Below are positions 9,045-17,164 of a DNA stretch of 64,000 nucleotides, in pieces. Location of the stretch: assembly GCF_001636695.1 (NCBI RefSeq), contig NZ_LGEL01000012.1:1-64000 (forward strand), read 5' to 3'. Each line of letters starts with the position of its first letter. Position 1 is the first letter of the stretch. A model generated the notes under the pieces. The model was not told the DNA's origin. It ran no database searches and was given only the letters and a program-made list of their open reading frames with translations. The position numbers and the translations under genes were made by a program. This DNA comes from Pedobacter panaciterrae (GTDB lineage Bacteria > Bacteroidota > Bacteroidia > Sphingobacteriales > Sphingobacteriaceae).

Positions 9045-9819
9045 TTTGTGCTTCTTTTACAAAAACTTCTGAATTAGCAACTCTTGAAATCAGGAATTGA
9101 CGATAAACCTGTCTCCGTTCTTCTGCAGTTTCCTGGCCCGACTCATCGGTAAGCCACTCTTCCGGAATCAACGATACAACCGATGTAATCAGTTCATCAG
9201 TAAGGATGGCTTTAAATGCTGTATCAACCTCATCAAGTTCGCTTGCCTGGGGCAGTAATACATGATCCTTAACCAGAGCAAATGGCCTTACGGCCTGCTC
9301 TTCCCAGTTTTGCATTGAATGGTGAAAATATAAAGATGCGCCATGATCTATCAGCCACAGCTCTCTATGCCAGATCAGCATATTAGTGTTCCGCGCTGTA
9401 CGGTCCATATTTGTCAATAAACAATCTAACCATACAATTTGCGAGGCTAACTTAGCATCAACCTTAGTAACCGTAGGATCGAACGTTATTGCTCCTGAAA
9501 GATAATGCAGGGCTAAGTTTAAGCCTATACTGGCTTTTAGCAGATCCTGAATCTCTTCATCAGGTTCAGTGCGGCCAAAAGCCTCATCTAAATTCGCAAA
9601 AACTATTTCGGGCACTTTAAATCCAAGTGCCCTGGCAATTTCGCCTCCAATAATTTCTGCAATAAGGGCTTTTACACCTTGTCCGGCACCCCGAAACTTC
9701 AATACATATAGAAACTCGTCGTCGGCCTCTGCAATGGCAGGCATTGAGCCTCCTTCGCGCAAAGGCGTTACATATCGAATTACATTTACAGTCCTCAACT
9801 GAGGATGGATTTTATTCAT
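9022..9819 (-). CDS. HipA-like kinase-fold protein
   Basis: 265-residue protein of the single-domain HipA-like (HipA_2) group, without the N-terminal domain or HipB partner of classical HipA toxins. Kinase-type residues appear intact: Lys41 in YVLKFRG as the candidate ATP lysine, Glu55 in AEIIGGEIA, the catalytic-loop motif TNMDRTARNTN (Asp139, Arg140, Asn144) and the metal-binding motif LIDHG (Asp158). Its substrate is unknown. It begins only 9 bp after the GH20 stop and overlaps DUF3037 by 23 bp. No HTH gene lies beside it, so it is not a standard hipBA toxin-antitoxin pair. Confidence 0.78.
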   Translation of the reverse strand: MNKIHPQLRTVNVIRYVTPLREGGSMPAIAEADDEFLYVLKFRGAGQGVKALIAEIIGGEIARALGFKVPEIVFANLDEAFGRTEPDEEIQDLLKASIGLNLALHYLSGAITFDPTVTKVDAKLASQIVWLDCLLTNMDRTARNTNMLIWHRELWLIDHGASLYFHHSMQNWEEQAVRPFALVKDHVLLPQASELDEVDTAFKAILTDELITSVVSLIPEEWLTDESGQETAEERRQVYRQFLISRVANSEVFVKEAQNARESLI

Positions 9820-9828
9820 GCCACGAAA

Positions 9829-12069
9829 TTACTGTTTTTTAATAAAAACAGCACCATTCGAATCATTGTCTACATCACCTCTTACTACAGCTTTTATGGT
9901 AAAGGCCGCTCCTGTTTCGTAAGCATCAACTTTAAATTTATACTGATTGTTTTCCTGGCCAGATCCTGTGTAGCCATCATGAACATCTTCAGCTATCTTA
10001 ACGCCATTCTTATAAAGCTCAACAGATTTGATCTCTAAACGCGAATGACCTTCTGTATACCAGAATGATAACTCATAATCACCATTTCCATTGATTTTTC
10101 CGGTTGCATTGATTTCAAATGTTCCAAAGTCTTTTCCTTTTACTGATGATGGTTTCCATTCTGCAACCAGTTGACCATACTTTTTAAACTTGTCATATTT
10201 CTCTGGGAAATAAAGAGGAAGCGAGTACTGATTACGGTTTACCACAGTAATTGCACTGAAATCAGCTAGTTTAGGGACAGTAACTGCTTGCGTATAAACC
10301 GGAGAATATACATTGGCACGTGTACCATCAGTACTATATCTGATCTCTGCACCGTCAACATCGCTTTCCAGTTTTATAGTAAAACCGTTTGCACCTTTTT
10401 CATTGCTGATCAACTTAGGTACAGGCACACGGTACCCAAAACCTGCATTATCGTAACGTTTGTAATGCGTTCTAATTCTTTTTTCAAAATCAGGCCAGCT
10501 TTGCTTTTCAACTGGAGTCCAGCATACTTCTGCTAAGGCCGACATCCTTGGGAAGGTTAAATATTCAAAATACTTTTCTGAACGGTCTTCATTGATCGCA
10601 GCAATTTCCTGAAGCACTGTACCGTGAATAAACTGATCAGACCATAAGGTAGCTTCTGCGCCCAATATCTGCGGACGGTACTTAGCATCCAGACCTTCGA
10701 GCATTGGGTTTAAATGATAAACTTTTTCTAAAGAGATTGGCTGCAGCCATGTTGCTGCCTTTACCTCGCCCGGAATGTTACTTTCTGCAACGTCAAAATA
10801 GCAATAACCTGTTAATGCCATTACTGAATAGTGACCGGCTTCTGAGGCTTTAAAAGCTTTTTTCTGATCGTGCCAGATCATACCAACGGCTTTGTCTTTT
10901 AAACCATCTTCAATAATCTCGTCCCAGCCAACAATGGTTTTACCATAAGCTTTTACCATTTTCTGGATGCGCTGGTTAAAATAAACCTGCATCTCCTTTT
11001 CTGTTTGAACTCCAAGCTCTTTCTTTCTTTTCTGGCAATGCGGACAAGTTTTCCAACGGTCATATTGAGCCTCATCGCCACCTATATGAATGTATTTAGA
11101 AGGGAACAAAGCAAAGGTTTCTTTGAAAACATCGGCAAGAAAATCAAAAGTAGATTCTTTACCAACACAGTAAATCTCTTTGCTAATGGAATGTTGAGTT
11201 TGAACCGTATACTGCTCACCAGTGCAGCATAAATCAGGATAAGCCGCTATCGAAGCTAAAGCATGGGCAGGCACTTCAATCTCCGGAATAACATCTACGT
11301 TTCTGGCAGTAGCATAAGCTACTATTTCTTTAATATCTTCCTGGGTATAGTAGCCTCCGGTGCGTTCTGCACCCTCACCTCGCCATGCACCTACAGAAGT
11401 AAGTTTTGGATATTTTTTAATCTCTAAGCGCCATCCCGCATCGTCAGTTAGGTGGAAATGTAAAACGTTCATTTTGTACATTGCCATCATGTCGATAAGC
11501 TTAAGCACATAATGCTTTCCAAAGAAATAACGAGCTACGTCAAGCATCATCCCCCGCCACTCGTAAGATGGGGCATCTGCAATCTCAGCTCCTTTAATTT
11601 TCCAAACGGTTTTTCTTTGAAGCTGTTTGTTGTAAATCTCTGCAGGCAGCATTTGTAACAGTGTTTGGGTGCCATAAAAAACACCAGCCGGACTGTTGCC
11701 TTCAATGGTTATTACATCGTTTTTAACACTTAGTTTATAGCTTTCTTTATTTAGTGCATCGGTTTTGGCTAGTGGAGTGCCACCTTTGCTAACCTTTAAT
11801 ACAATTATGTTTTTTACAGCTTTCTTCTGATCTGAAACTTCGAAATTAAAACCTGTTGCAGGTGAAAGTGCCGAGTAAAGCAATTCTGCCTGCTGTTTTA
11901 ATCCTTTATCGTAATATATTTTTGTTTGACCGTTAAGGGTAAATGATGCCCCGTTTTCTTTAATACTTGATGGAAGAGGGATAATGTTAAACTGAGCATA
12001 CATCGATAATGAACTCATTATCAGTATGCCGAGCATTGCCCATTTAGTTAATCTGGTATTCATGGTCAT
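9829..12069 (-). CDS. GH20 beta-N-acetylhexosaminidase
   Basis: 746-residue exported enzyme that removes terminal GlcNAc or GalNAc from chito-oligosaccharides or glycans. A signal peptide ends near MSSLSMYAQ. A GH20b domain covers about 25-155 and the TIM-barrel catalytic domain about 160-510, with the catalytic pair Asp332-Glu333 in HIGGDEAQYDRW. The C-terminal part (about 560-746) contains a chitobiase C-terminal-type region and a beta-sandwich, probably carbohydrate binding. Met3 at 12063 is an alternative start. Two LacI-type operator boxes lie about 130-160 bp upstream, suggesting control by a repressor encoded elsewhere. The HipA-like gene follows after 9 bp. Confidence 0.92.
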   Translation of the reverse strand: MTMNTRLTKWAMLGILIMSSLSMYAQFNIIPLPSSIKENGASFTLNGQTKIYYDKGLKQQAELLYSALSPATGFNFEVSDQKKAVKNIIVLKVSKGGTPLAKTDALNKESYKLSVKNDVITIEGNSPAGVFYGTQTLLQMLPAEIYNKQLQRKTVWKIKGAEIADAPSYEWRGMMLDVARYFFGKHYVLKLIDMMAMYKMNVLHFHLTDDAGWRLEIKKYPKLTSVGAWRGEGAERTGGYYTQEDIKEIVAYATARNVDVIPEIEVPAHALASIAAYPDLCCTGEQYTVQTQHSISKEIYCVGKESTFDFLADVFKETFALFPSKYIHIGGDEAQYDRWKTCPHCQKRKKELGVQTEKEMQVYFNQRIQKMVKAYGKTIVGWDEIIEDGLKDKAVGMIWHDQKKAFKASEAGHYSVMALTGYCYFDVAESNIPGEVKAATWLQPISLEKVYHLNPMLEGLDAKYRPQILGAEATLWSDQFIHGTVLQEIAAINEDRSEKYFEYLTFPRMSALAEVCWTPVEKQSWPDFEKRIRTHYKRYDNAGFGYRVPVPKLISNEKGANGFTIKLESDVDGAEIRYSTDGTRANVYSPVYTQAVTVPKLADFSAITVVNRNQYSLPLYFPEKYDKFKKYGQLVAEWKPSSVKGKDFGTFEINATGKINGNGDYELSFWYTEGHSRLEIKSVELYKNGVKIAEDVHDGYTGSGQENNQYKFKVDAYETGAAFTIKAVVRGDVDNDSNGAVFIKKQ
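9832..9851 (-). other. Hairpin at the GH20 stop, before the HipA-like gene
   Basis: Perfect 8-bp stem CTGTTTTT/AAAAACAG with a 4-nt loop, lying in the last codons of the GH20 gene and 13 bp upstream of the HipA-like start. It is A/T-rich and has no clear U-tract beyond the stem, so it may be a weak attenuator or chance. Confidence 0.3.
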
Positions 12070-12195
12070 ATTTAGTGTGTGTTTAGGTTCTTAACATCAG
12101 GAACTAGCTTGATCTTGAAAGCGATTAGTCCCCTTAACACAATGTTAATCAATTATTATAAGAGAAAATAATGAGGATTTTCCCGAAAAGCAAAA

Positions 12196-12228
12196 CAAAC
12201 GTTTGCATGAGTTAATGCAACCGTTTGC
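12196..12228. promoter_or_regulatory. Two LacI-type operator boxes upstream of GH20
   Basis: CAAACGTTTG (12196-12205) is a perfect palindrome with a central CG. GCAACCGTTTGC (12217-12228) is a near copy. The centres are 22 bp apart, about two helical turns. Palindromes with a central CG are the usual targets of LacI/PurR-family repressors. The boxes are 127-159 bp upstream of the GH20 start. No LacI-family gene is in the window. Confidence 0.55.
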
Positions 12229-12265
12229 GCAAAAAGCAAATAAAAAAGATGATGGTATCTGCGCC

Positions 12266-12339
12266 CCGTCATCTCGACGATAGGAGAGATCTCTTGGTTA
12301 TGCCGGTTCAAGAGATCTCTCCTATCGTCGAGATGACGG
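12266..12339. repeat. REP-like palindrome, copy 2 (longest)
   Basis: Perfect 31-bp inverted repeat: arms 12266-12296 and 12309-12339, with a 12-nt loop. It contains all of copy 1 and extends it outward through GTCATCTC/GAGATGAC to CCG/CGG. It lies between the GH20 upstream region and the 3' end of the lipoprotein gene, outside coding sequence. Confidence 0.93.
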
Positions 12340-12404
12340 AAGGGCGCTATTGCGATGACGGAAGGGTGCTATTGTGATGCCGGAAGGGCACTATCGACAT
12401 GACG
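12332..12404. repeat. 22-bp tandem repeat grown from a REP end
   Basis: Three tandem 22-bp units (12332-12353, 12354-12375, 12376-12397) plus a 7-bp partial. Each begins with the outer word of the REP, GATGACGGAAGGG or a variant, followed by CGCTATTGC-like sequence. Units 1 and 2 differ at 2 positions; unit 3 is more diverged. The first unit overlaps the end of copy 2. Confidence 0.85.
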
Positions 12405-12408
12405 ATTG

Positions 12409-12879
12409 CTATTTACAATCTTTAAAAGTATCAAACTGTGCCCTCAAAATCGAAATATATGGTTTCACCTGATTTGGTTCCTTTCCATACTCAAAAGTAA
12501 CCTTATGCTTCTTATCTCCATATGTTATCTCGATCCATTCAGCACCACCATCAGCACAATCCGGACAACCATAAACTTGTTTCAACTTATTAAAAACACT
12601 TAAATCAATATTCTGTGCAAGTTTAGACCATTCACTTTCAGCCATTTCTCCTGTACACACTTTCGGAACTGCATTTGGTTTGTTTTCGTGTTTCTTTAAC
12701 TCCATTTTTGCATTTGAAATAAAGAGCTCATTATTGCAATAACCTGCACACATTCCAAAAGATGTTCCGTAGCTGATTTTTAATTTATCCTCATCAGTCT
12801 TCTTTTCACAGCTGCTAAAAGTACCAGCAACTGCAAGAAGACAGAAAAAAAACAATAGTTTTAATGGTTTGGTTCTCAT
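12409..12879 (-). CDS. Predicted lipoprotein, unknown function
   Basis: 156-residue protein with a lipoprotein signal peptide (lipidation Cys24 in TFSSC). The mature part opens with ISYGTSFGMCAGYCNNELFIS and later has a C-x2-C pair in YGCPDCADGG and a final Cys, so disulfides are possible. The FGMCAGYC segment recalls small Bacteroidota lipoproteins of the DUF6438 type, but I am not certain of this. It stands alone: idi-fabV is upstream on the same strand with a 67-bp gap and the REP cluster is downstream. Confidence 0.7.
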   Translation of the reverse strand: MRTKPLKLLFFFCLLAVAGTFSSCEKKTDEDKLKISYGTSFGMCAGYCNNELFISNAKMELKKHENKPNAVPKVCTGEMAESEWSKLAQNIDLSVFNKLKQVYGCPDCADGGAEWIEITYGDKKHKVTFEYGKEPNQVKPYISILRAQFDTFKDCK

Positions 12880-12946
12880 AATTATTTGATTAGTTATTTT
12901 AACCTATACTAATATTTGGAATCAAACGCTACACAGTTGAATAAAT

Positions 12947-14140
12947 TTAAACCAGTCCAGGAACAGCAACCATTTCGTCGGTATCTTTTGTATAATCGAT
13001 GCCATCAACATCAAAGCCGAACAAGTTTAAGAAATCTCTCTTATAGCCAGCAAGATCACCAATTTCAGGAAGCGTTTCTTCAGTAGCCTCTACCCAAAGT
13101 GCGGCAACTTTATCTTGAACATCGCTGTCCATTTCCAGATCATCCACACGGATTCTGCCCTGTTCATCAGTAGCAATACCTTCTTTATTGTATAGACGAT
13201 CAGCAAATAAACGTTGCATCTGCTCAATACATCCTTCATGAGTACCGTTCTCTTTCATTATCTTATAAAGTAATGAAATGTATAAAGGGATAACCGGTAT
13301 AGCAGAACTTGCCTGCGTAACCAGGGCTTTATTTACAGATACAAATGCTTTTCCGTTGATGTCTTTCAACTTATCAGAAATAGCAAAAGCAGTAGCTTCT
13401 AAATGATCTTTCGCTCTGCCAATAGTTCCTTTACGGTATACCGCTTCAGTAACTGCAGGGCCGATATATGAATAAGCAACAGTAATAGCCTCTGGAGCTA
13501 ATAAATTTGCAGCTTTTAATTCATCAATCCACATTCCCCAATCTTCGCCACCCATAACAGCAACAGTATTTTCTATTTCCTCTTCATTTGCAGGTGCAAT
13601 TGAAACCTCAGAAACTACGCCTGTGTGAAAATCAACAGTTTTATTTGTAAATGTGGTTTCACCAATTGGTTTTAAAACCGAATTATGCGTTACACCAGTT
13701 ACCGGATGTACTCTTTTAGGAGATGCAAGGCTATAAACTACAAGGTCAATTTGTCCTAAATCAGCTTTGATCAGGTCAATCACTTTTTGCTTTATTTCAG
13801 TAGAAAAAGCATCACCGTTTACACTTTTGGCATATAAACCAGCTTTCTGAGCCTGCTCTTCAAAAGCAGCAGTGTTATACCATCCCGGCGAAGCCGTTTT
13901 ACCAGGTGCCGGTGGTTTTTCAAAATAAACACCAACCGTTGCAGCGCCAGATCCAAACGCGCTTGTTATTCTTGATGCTAAACCAAATCCAGTAGAAGCT
14001 CCAATTACAAGAACCTTTTTTGGTCCTTCAATTTCGCCTTTTGATTTTACATAATTGATTTGGTTTATTACATTTTGCTCACATCCTTTTGGATGTGCCG
14101 TTAGGCAAATAAACCCGCGCATTCTAGGTTCTATAATCAT
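12947..14140 (-). CDS. fabV: Trans-2-enoyl-CoA / enoyl-ACP reductase FabV
   Basis: 397-residue NADH-dependent reductase completing the fatty-acid elongation cycle. The Rossmann motif is VLVIGASTGFGLASR (43-57). The FabV-specific Tyr-x8-Lys catalytic pair is Tyr235 and Lys244 in AVYRKGTIGRAKDHLE. The N-terminal RMRGFICLTAHPKGCE is diagnostic for the family and the length is standard. The start overlaps the stop of idi by 4 bp (ATGA), so the two are translationally coupled. FabV often gives lower sensitivity to triclosan; that is family knowledge and was not tested here. Confidence 0.95.
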   Translation of the reverse strand: MIIEPRMRGFICLTAHPKGCEQNVINQINYVKSKGEIEGPKKVLVIGASTGFGLASRITSAFGSGAATVGVYFEKPPAPGKTASPGWYNTAAFEEQAQKAGLYAKSVNGDAFSTEIKQKVIDLIKADLGQIDLVVYSLASPKRVHPVTGVTHNSVLKPIGETTFTNKTVDFHTGVVSEVSIAPANEEEIENTVAVMGGEDWGMWIDELKAANLLAPEAITVAYSYIGPAVTEAVYRKGTIGRAKDHLEATAFAISDKLKDINGKAFVSVNKALVTQASSAIPVIPLYISLLYKIMKENGTHEGCIEQMQRLFADRLYNKEGIATDEQGRIRVDDLEMDSDVQDKVAALWVEATEETLPEIGDLAGYKRDFLNLFGFDVDGIDYTKDTDEMVAVPGLV

Positions 14141-14661
14141 ATTTTTCGTTTGTTATAATATTCCAATATACGGTCAAAGCATATCTTTAACCACTCAGTA
14201 TAAATTTCAGGATTTATTTTAATATCCTGTGCTAAAGTTTTCATATCAATATATCTGAAAGCAGAAACTTCAGCAGGATCTGGTACAGGAACCTCGTTAC
14301 TCAGCCCAAAAAAGACATGATCAAACTCATTCTCAGACAAGCCGTCGGCCATCTCGGCATGATAAGTAAAGTTAAAAGCATAGTCTAACTTGCATGCCAT
14401 TCCCATCTCCTCCTGCAGCCTTCTGTTGGCGGCATCAAGCGTATCCTCGCCATATCTTGGGTGACTGCAACAGGTATTGGTCCATTTCCCGCCTGAATGG
14501 TACTTGCTTTCTGCACGCTGCTGCAAAAGCAACTCTCCTTTATTATTAAAGATAAAAACTGAAAATGCCCTATGAAGCTTTCCTAAAAGATGGGCTTCCA
14601 TTTTGGGCATTGTCCCAATTTCATTATCGTCTTTATCTACAAGTATTACTCTTTCTGTCAT
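14137..14661 (-). CDS. idi: Isopentenyl-diphosphate delta-isomerase, type 1
   Basis: 174-residue Nudix-fold enzyme interconverting IPP and DMAPP. Catalytic Cys65 and metal ligand His67 lie in TNTCCSHP; His24 and His30 lie in MEAHLLGKLH; the acidic pair Glu110/Glu112 lies in SENEFDHVF. The Nudix region is LDAANRRLQEEMG. It precedes fabV with a 4-bp overlap. Two short palindromes and a TATGTTTG -7-like element lie upstream. Confidence 0.95.
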   Translation of the reverse strand: MTERVILVDKDDNEIGTMPKMEAHLLGKLHRAFSVFIFNNKGELLLQQRAESKYHSGGKWTNTCCSHPRYGEDTLDAANRRLQEEMGMACKLDYAFNFTYHAEMADGLSENEFDHVFFGLSNEVPVPDPAEVSAFRYIDMKTLAQDIKINPEIYTEWLKICFDRILEYYNKRKI

Positions 14662-14685
14662 CTTTCTAAAACCAAAATCGAGAGG

Positions 14686-14763
14686 TTATAGCGCTATAAA
14701 ACTTACTATCTGATAGTTACCCTAAGTTGTTTAAACCATGCCATCAATATCCCGACAAACATA
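14686..14763 (-). promoter_or_regulatory. Candidate promoter and palindromes of idi-fabV
   Basis: TTATAGCGCTATAA (14686-14699) is a perfect 14-bp palindrome 25 bp before the idi start. ACTATC-t-GATAGT (14705-14717) is a second one. A minus-strand TATGTTTG (14756-14763) fits the Bacteroidota -7 consensus TAnnTTTG. I see no clear -33 TTG. The palindromes would lie in the leader or act as operators. Function is inferred. Confidence 0.4.
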
Positions 14764-14839
14764 CTAAAGTTTCGTTTTAATACTCCTCCCGATTTATAAA
14801 ATATCAACACATACCATTAATAAATACGCGCATCGGCTA

Positions 14840-16111
14840 TTATTTTTGCTTTGGCGGTAAAGGCACTGTATCCGTAAAAGGAACTTGTTTTCTAAGCATC
14901 TTACCCGCATAGCCTGAAAGGTATAGATAATAATCTGAAGGAATATCTTCTTCAAAAGTTACAAATGTACTTGCGCCAACCGGCGGATTTTTAGATACCT
15001 TAAAAATAGCTGTTCCCTCATCTACCTCATCAAACATAGCCACGTATAGCATTTCTACACCGTTTTTTATCGCAGTAGAAAGCTGTTTCCAAAAGAACCT
15101 GCCCTTGTTTCTAGGAATTTGGTTAGAAGGCGATCTCGGGTTCATATTGTGCCAGCTAAAACCGGGAAAAACAACGCCAACATAGTCCAGCTTGTTCTGT
15201 TTACACCAGGCAATGTCGCCTCTTTGAACCTCTGCATATTTATTATACGCTGTTTCATTGCCATACCTACCAATAGTCCAGGGATGTATGATATCTGCTT
15301 TTTTTATGATCTCATGAAGCAATGGGTTCTTTTCCGTGTCGTTTCCAAATTCACGCCAGTAAGTAGGTACACCTAACATAACGGAACAGCCACCGTATAT
15401 CGGATCATTCTTTAAAAAATCAACCATTTTTTCGACATCTTTTAGGGTATACTTCCTGTTATCTCCAAAACCAACACCCCATAAAACAACAAGAGGCTTT
15501 CCATTATGATATAAATAGGTTTGGTTATTTCCCTGACTGGTTATTTTCATACTATCAACCAGGTTTTTCCAATCGTTGATAAGTACGGGTACATCAACAC
15601 TGTCTCTGGTGCCCGAAAGATCATACATAACAGAGATTGCCCTTCCATATTTTTGTGAGGATTTTAAAGCATTTCCAAGTACGGTATTGAAATGATTACG
15701 CCCAGATTTACCTCTTATCTCTGCCACAAAACGCTGCATAAAAACGCCATCCAACCCATAATCCTTCATCCATTTAAAATGAGTTTCTACGGTTGATGCA
15801 TCATGGGCACTTGGCAGATAAGCCGGACTACCATCGGCAAGTACAAAAGATGTTTGGTATACCTTTTTTAACTCACCTGTTTCCGGCCACATGTCTACAT
15901 TTGTACTTCCAGGTTCAAATTTCCCTTTAGATTGATAATGGTACCACCCCCGGCCTGCACCATCTTCGGCTGCGTTATGCCATCCCTGATAACCAGCCAT
16001 AATTAAGCCTTTATAGCTTTTAAACCGGGAGGTTTTACTGTGCTTACTTTGGGCAAATACGCTGCTTCCAAATAGTAACAACACCAGTAAAACTGTATGT
16101 TTTATATTCAT
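14840..16111 (-). CDS. Exported glycoside hydrolase, GH71/GH99-like
   Basis: About 423 residues from the ATG at 16111, chosen because it opens a clear signal peptide (MNIKHTVLLVLLLFGSSVFAQ); in-frame codons extend upstream but look non-coding. The body has features of the GH71/GH99-like TIM-barrel group: LIMAGYQGWHNA near the start, HFKWMKDYGLDGVFMQRF, DYVGVVFPGFSWHN and MLYVAMFDEVDEGTAIF. Enzymes of this group act on alpha-mannan- or alpha-glucan-type links. No carbohydrate-binding module is visible. NIPSNAP is the upstream neighbour, 166 bp away. Confidence 0.75.
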   Translation of the reverse strand: MNIKHTVLLVLLLFGSSVFAQSKHSKTSRFKSYKGLIMAGYQGWHNAAEDGAGRGWYHYQSKGKFEPGSTNVDMWPETGELKKVYQTSFVLADGSPAYLPSAHDASTVETHFKWMKDYGLDGVFMQRFVAEIRGKSGRNHFNTVLGNALKSSQKYGRAISVMYDLSGTRDSVDVPVLINDWKNLVDSMKITSQGNNQTYLYHNGKPLVVLWGVGFGDNRKYTLKDVEKMVDFLKNDPIYGGCSVMLGVPTYWREFGNDTEKNPLLHEIIKKADIIHPWTIGRYGNETAYNKYAEVQRGDIAWCKQNKLDYVGVVFPGFSWHNMNPRSPSNQIPRNKGRFFWKQLSTAIKNGVEMLYVAMFDEVDEGTAIFKVSKNPPVGASTFVTFEEDIPSDYYLYLSGYAGKMLRKQVPFTDTVPLPPKQK

Positions 16112-16277
16112 AAAATTTATATTAAATATCCTATTCACCCTGACATACCCCAGATGTAACCCGGATATTACAGGGACATCACGCGGGCAAACTCCCCGTA
16201 ATATACCTATTGTATACCCGCAGGTCATCCGCTAATCATTTTAAAAAACAAGAGATGAATAGAATAAGCTGGTTTAA

Positions 16278-17075
16278 TTAAAAATCTGAGTATTCGGTTG
16301 GTACAAGGAAACGAGTATCATTCCTCGAAACATTATTCTGATATTCAGGCAAGGCTGATACACGTTTCCATTTAGGATCGTCGCCGAAAGTTTTCCAGTG
16401 TTCATCTCTGGATTTTTTATCGCTATATGTAGTCATATACATTAGATTAGGCATACGGCTACCTGCTAAAACCTCTGCATAGAATACGGCCTGACTGCCT
16501 ATGCGATCAAATATTTCAACTTCTTCATTGTTAAACATCTGAACCTTATTGGCATATTGTTTTTCAGTGGCGCTTTCATAACTGCGCAGTTCATAAATGC
16601 GTTCGCTTTTAGCATTACTAAACACGGGTTTCTTTAATGTTGGCATACCTGCAAATGCTTCTAAAAGAATAGTTTCTTTTCTTACAAAAGCAGCGTCATT
16701 ATGTGCAGCATTTACATAGTCTGCTCCTTTTGCAGCCAGCTCCTTATCCTTAGCAAGCAATTGGGTTACGTCACTAAATTGTTTTAGAGATTGAAAAGCA
16801 AGAAACACATACATTTTTTTGTCGACAGCAGTATCTATATCTACTGATTTAAATACACCCACGGTTTTTACGCCTAAACGATGGGCTGCTGGTACATATG
16901 CTTCAGAAAGATATTTGTCAACCCTTTCTTCCTGAGCTTTGTTTTTAAGGTGGTATACTATTATCTGGTAAAATTGTTTTGGAGGAGCAGCGGCAATCGA
17001 TTGCGTTGTACTACCAACAAAAGTGATAAAGGCAATAACCGCTATAAAGCGATTAAACAAGGTTTTTGATTTCAT
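16278..17075 (-). CDS. Exported NIPSNAP-family protein
   Basis: 265-residue protein with a signal peptide (cleavage near SIAAAPPKQ) and two NIPSNAP-like ferredoxin-fold domains, about 35-135 (FYQIIVYHLKNKAQEERVD) and 160-262 (RIYELRSYESATEKQY). NIPSNAP domains belong to the dimeric alpha/beta-barrel group; function in bacteria is unknown. It stands between pncB and the GH71/99-like gene on the same strand, 89 bp after pncB. Confidence 0.8.
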   Translation of the reverse strand: MKSKTLFNRFIAVIAFITFVGSTTQSIAAAPPKQFYQIIVYHLKNKAQEERVDKYLSEAYVPAAHRLGVKTVGVFKSVDIDTAVDKKMYVFLAFQSLKQFSDVTQLLAKDKELAAKGADYVNAAHNDAAFVRKETILLEAFAGMPTLKKPVFSNAKSERIYELRSYESATEKQYANKVQMFNNEEVEIFDRIGSQAVFYAEVLAGSRMPNLMYMTTYSDKKSRDEHWKTFGDDPKWKRVSALPEYQNNVSRNDTRFLVPTEYSDF

Positions 17076-17164
17076 GTGTTTGGTTTATTTTAATTACTAA
17101 AACTAGATAATTTCCTGCGACTTAAAGAAATAACAACAAATTCGTTGCGTAAGACTATAGTTTT

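Noticed and set aside
9022-9819. Classical hipBA toxin-antitoxin
   Set aside because: There is no HipB-type HTH gene adjacent and the HipA N-terminal domain is missing.
12332-12404. Short regular repeats as a possible CRISPR array
   Set aside because: The units are directly adjacent without spacers, and no cas gene is present.
16112-16228. N-terminal extension of the GH71/99-like gene
   Set aside because: The in-frame codons upstream of 16111 have no coding character, and the downstream ATG begins a clean signal peptide.
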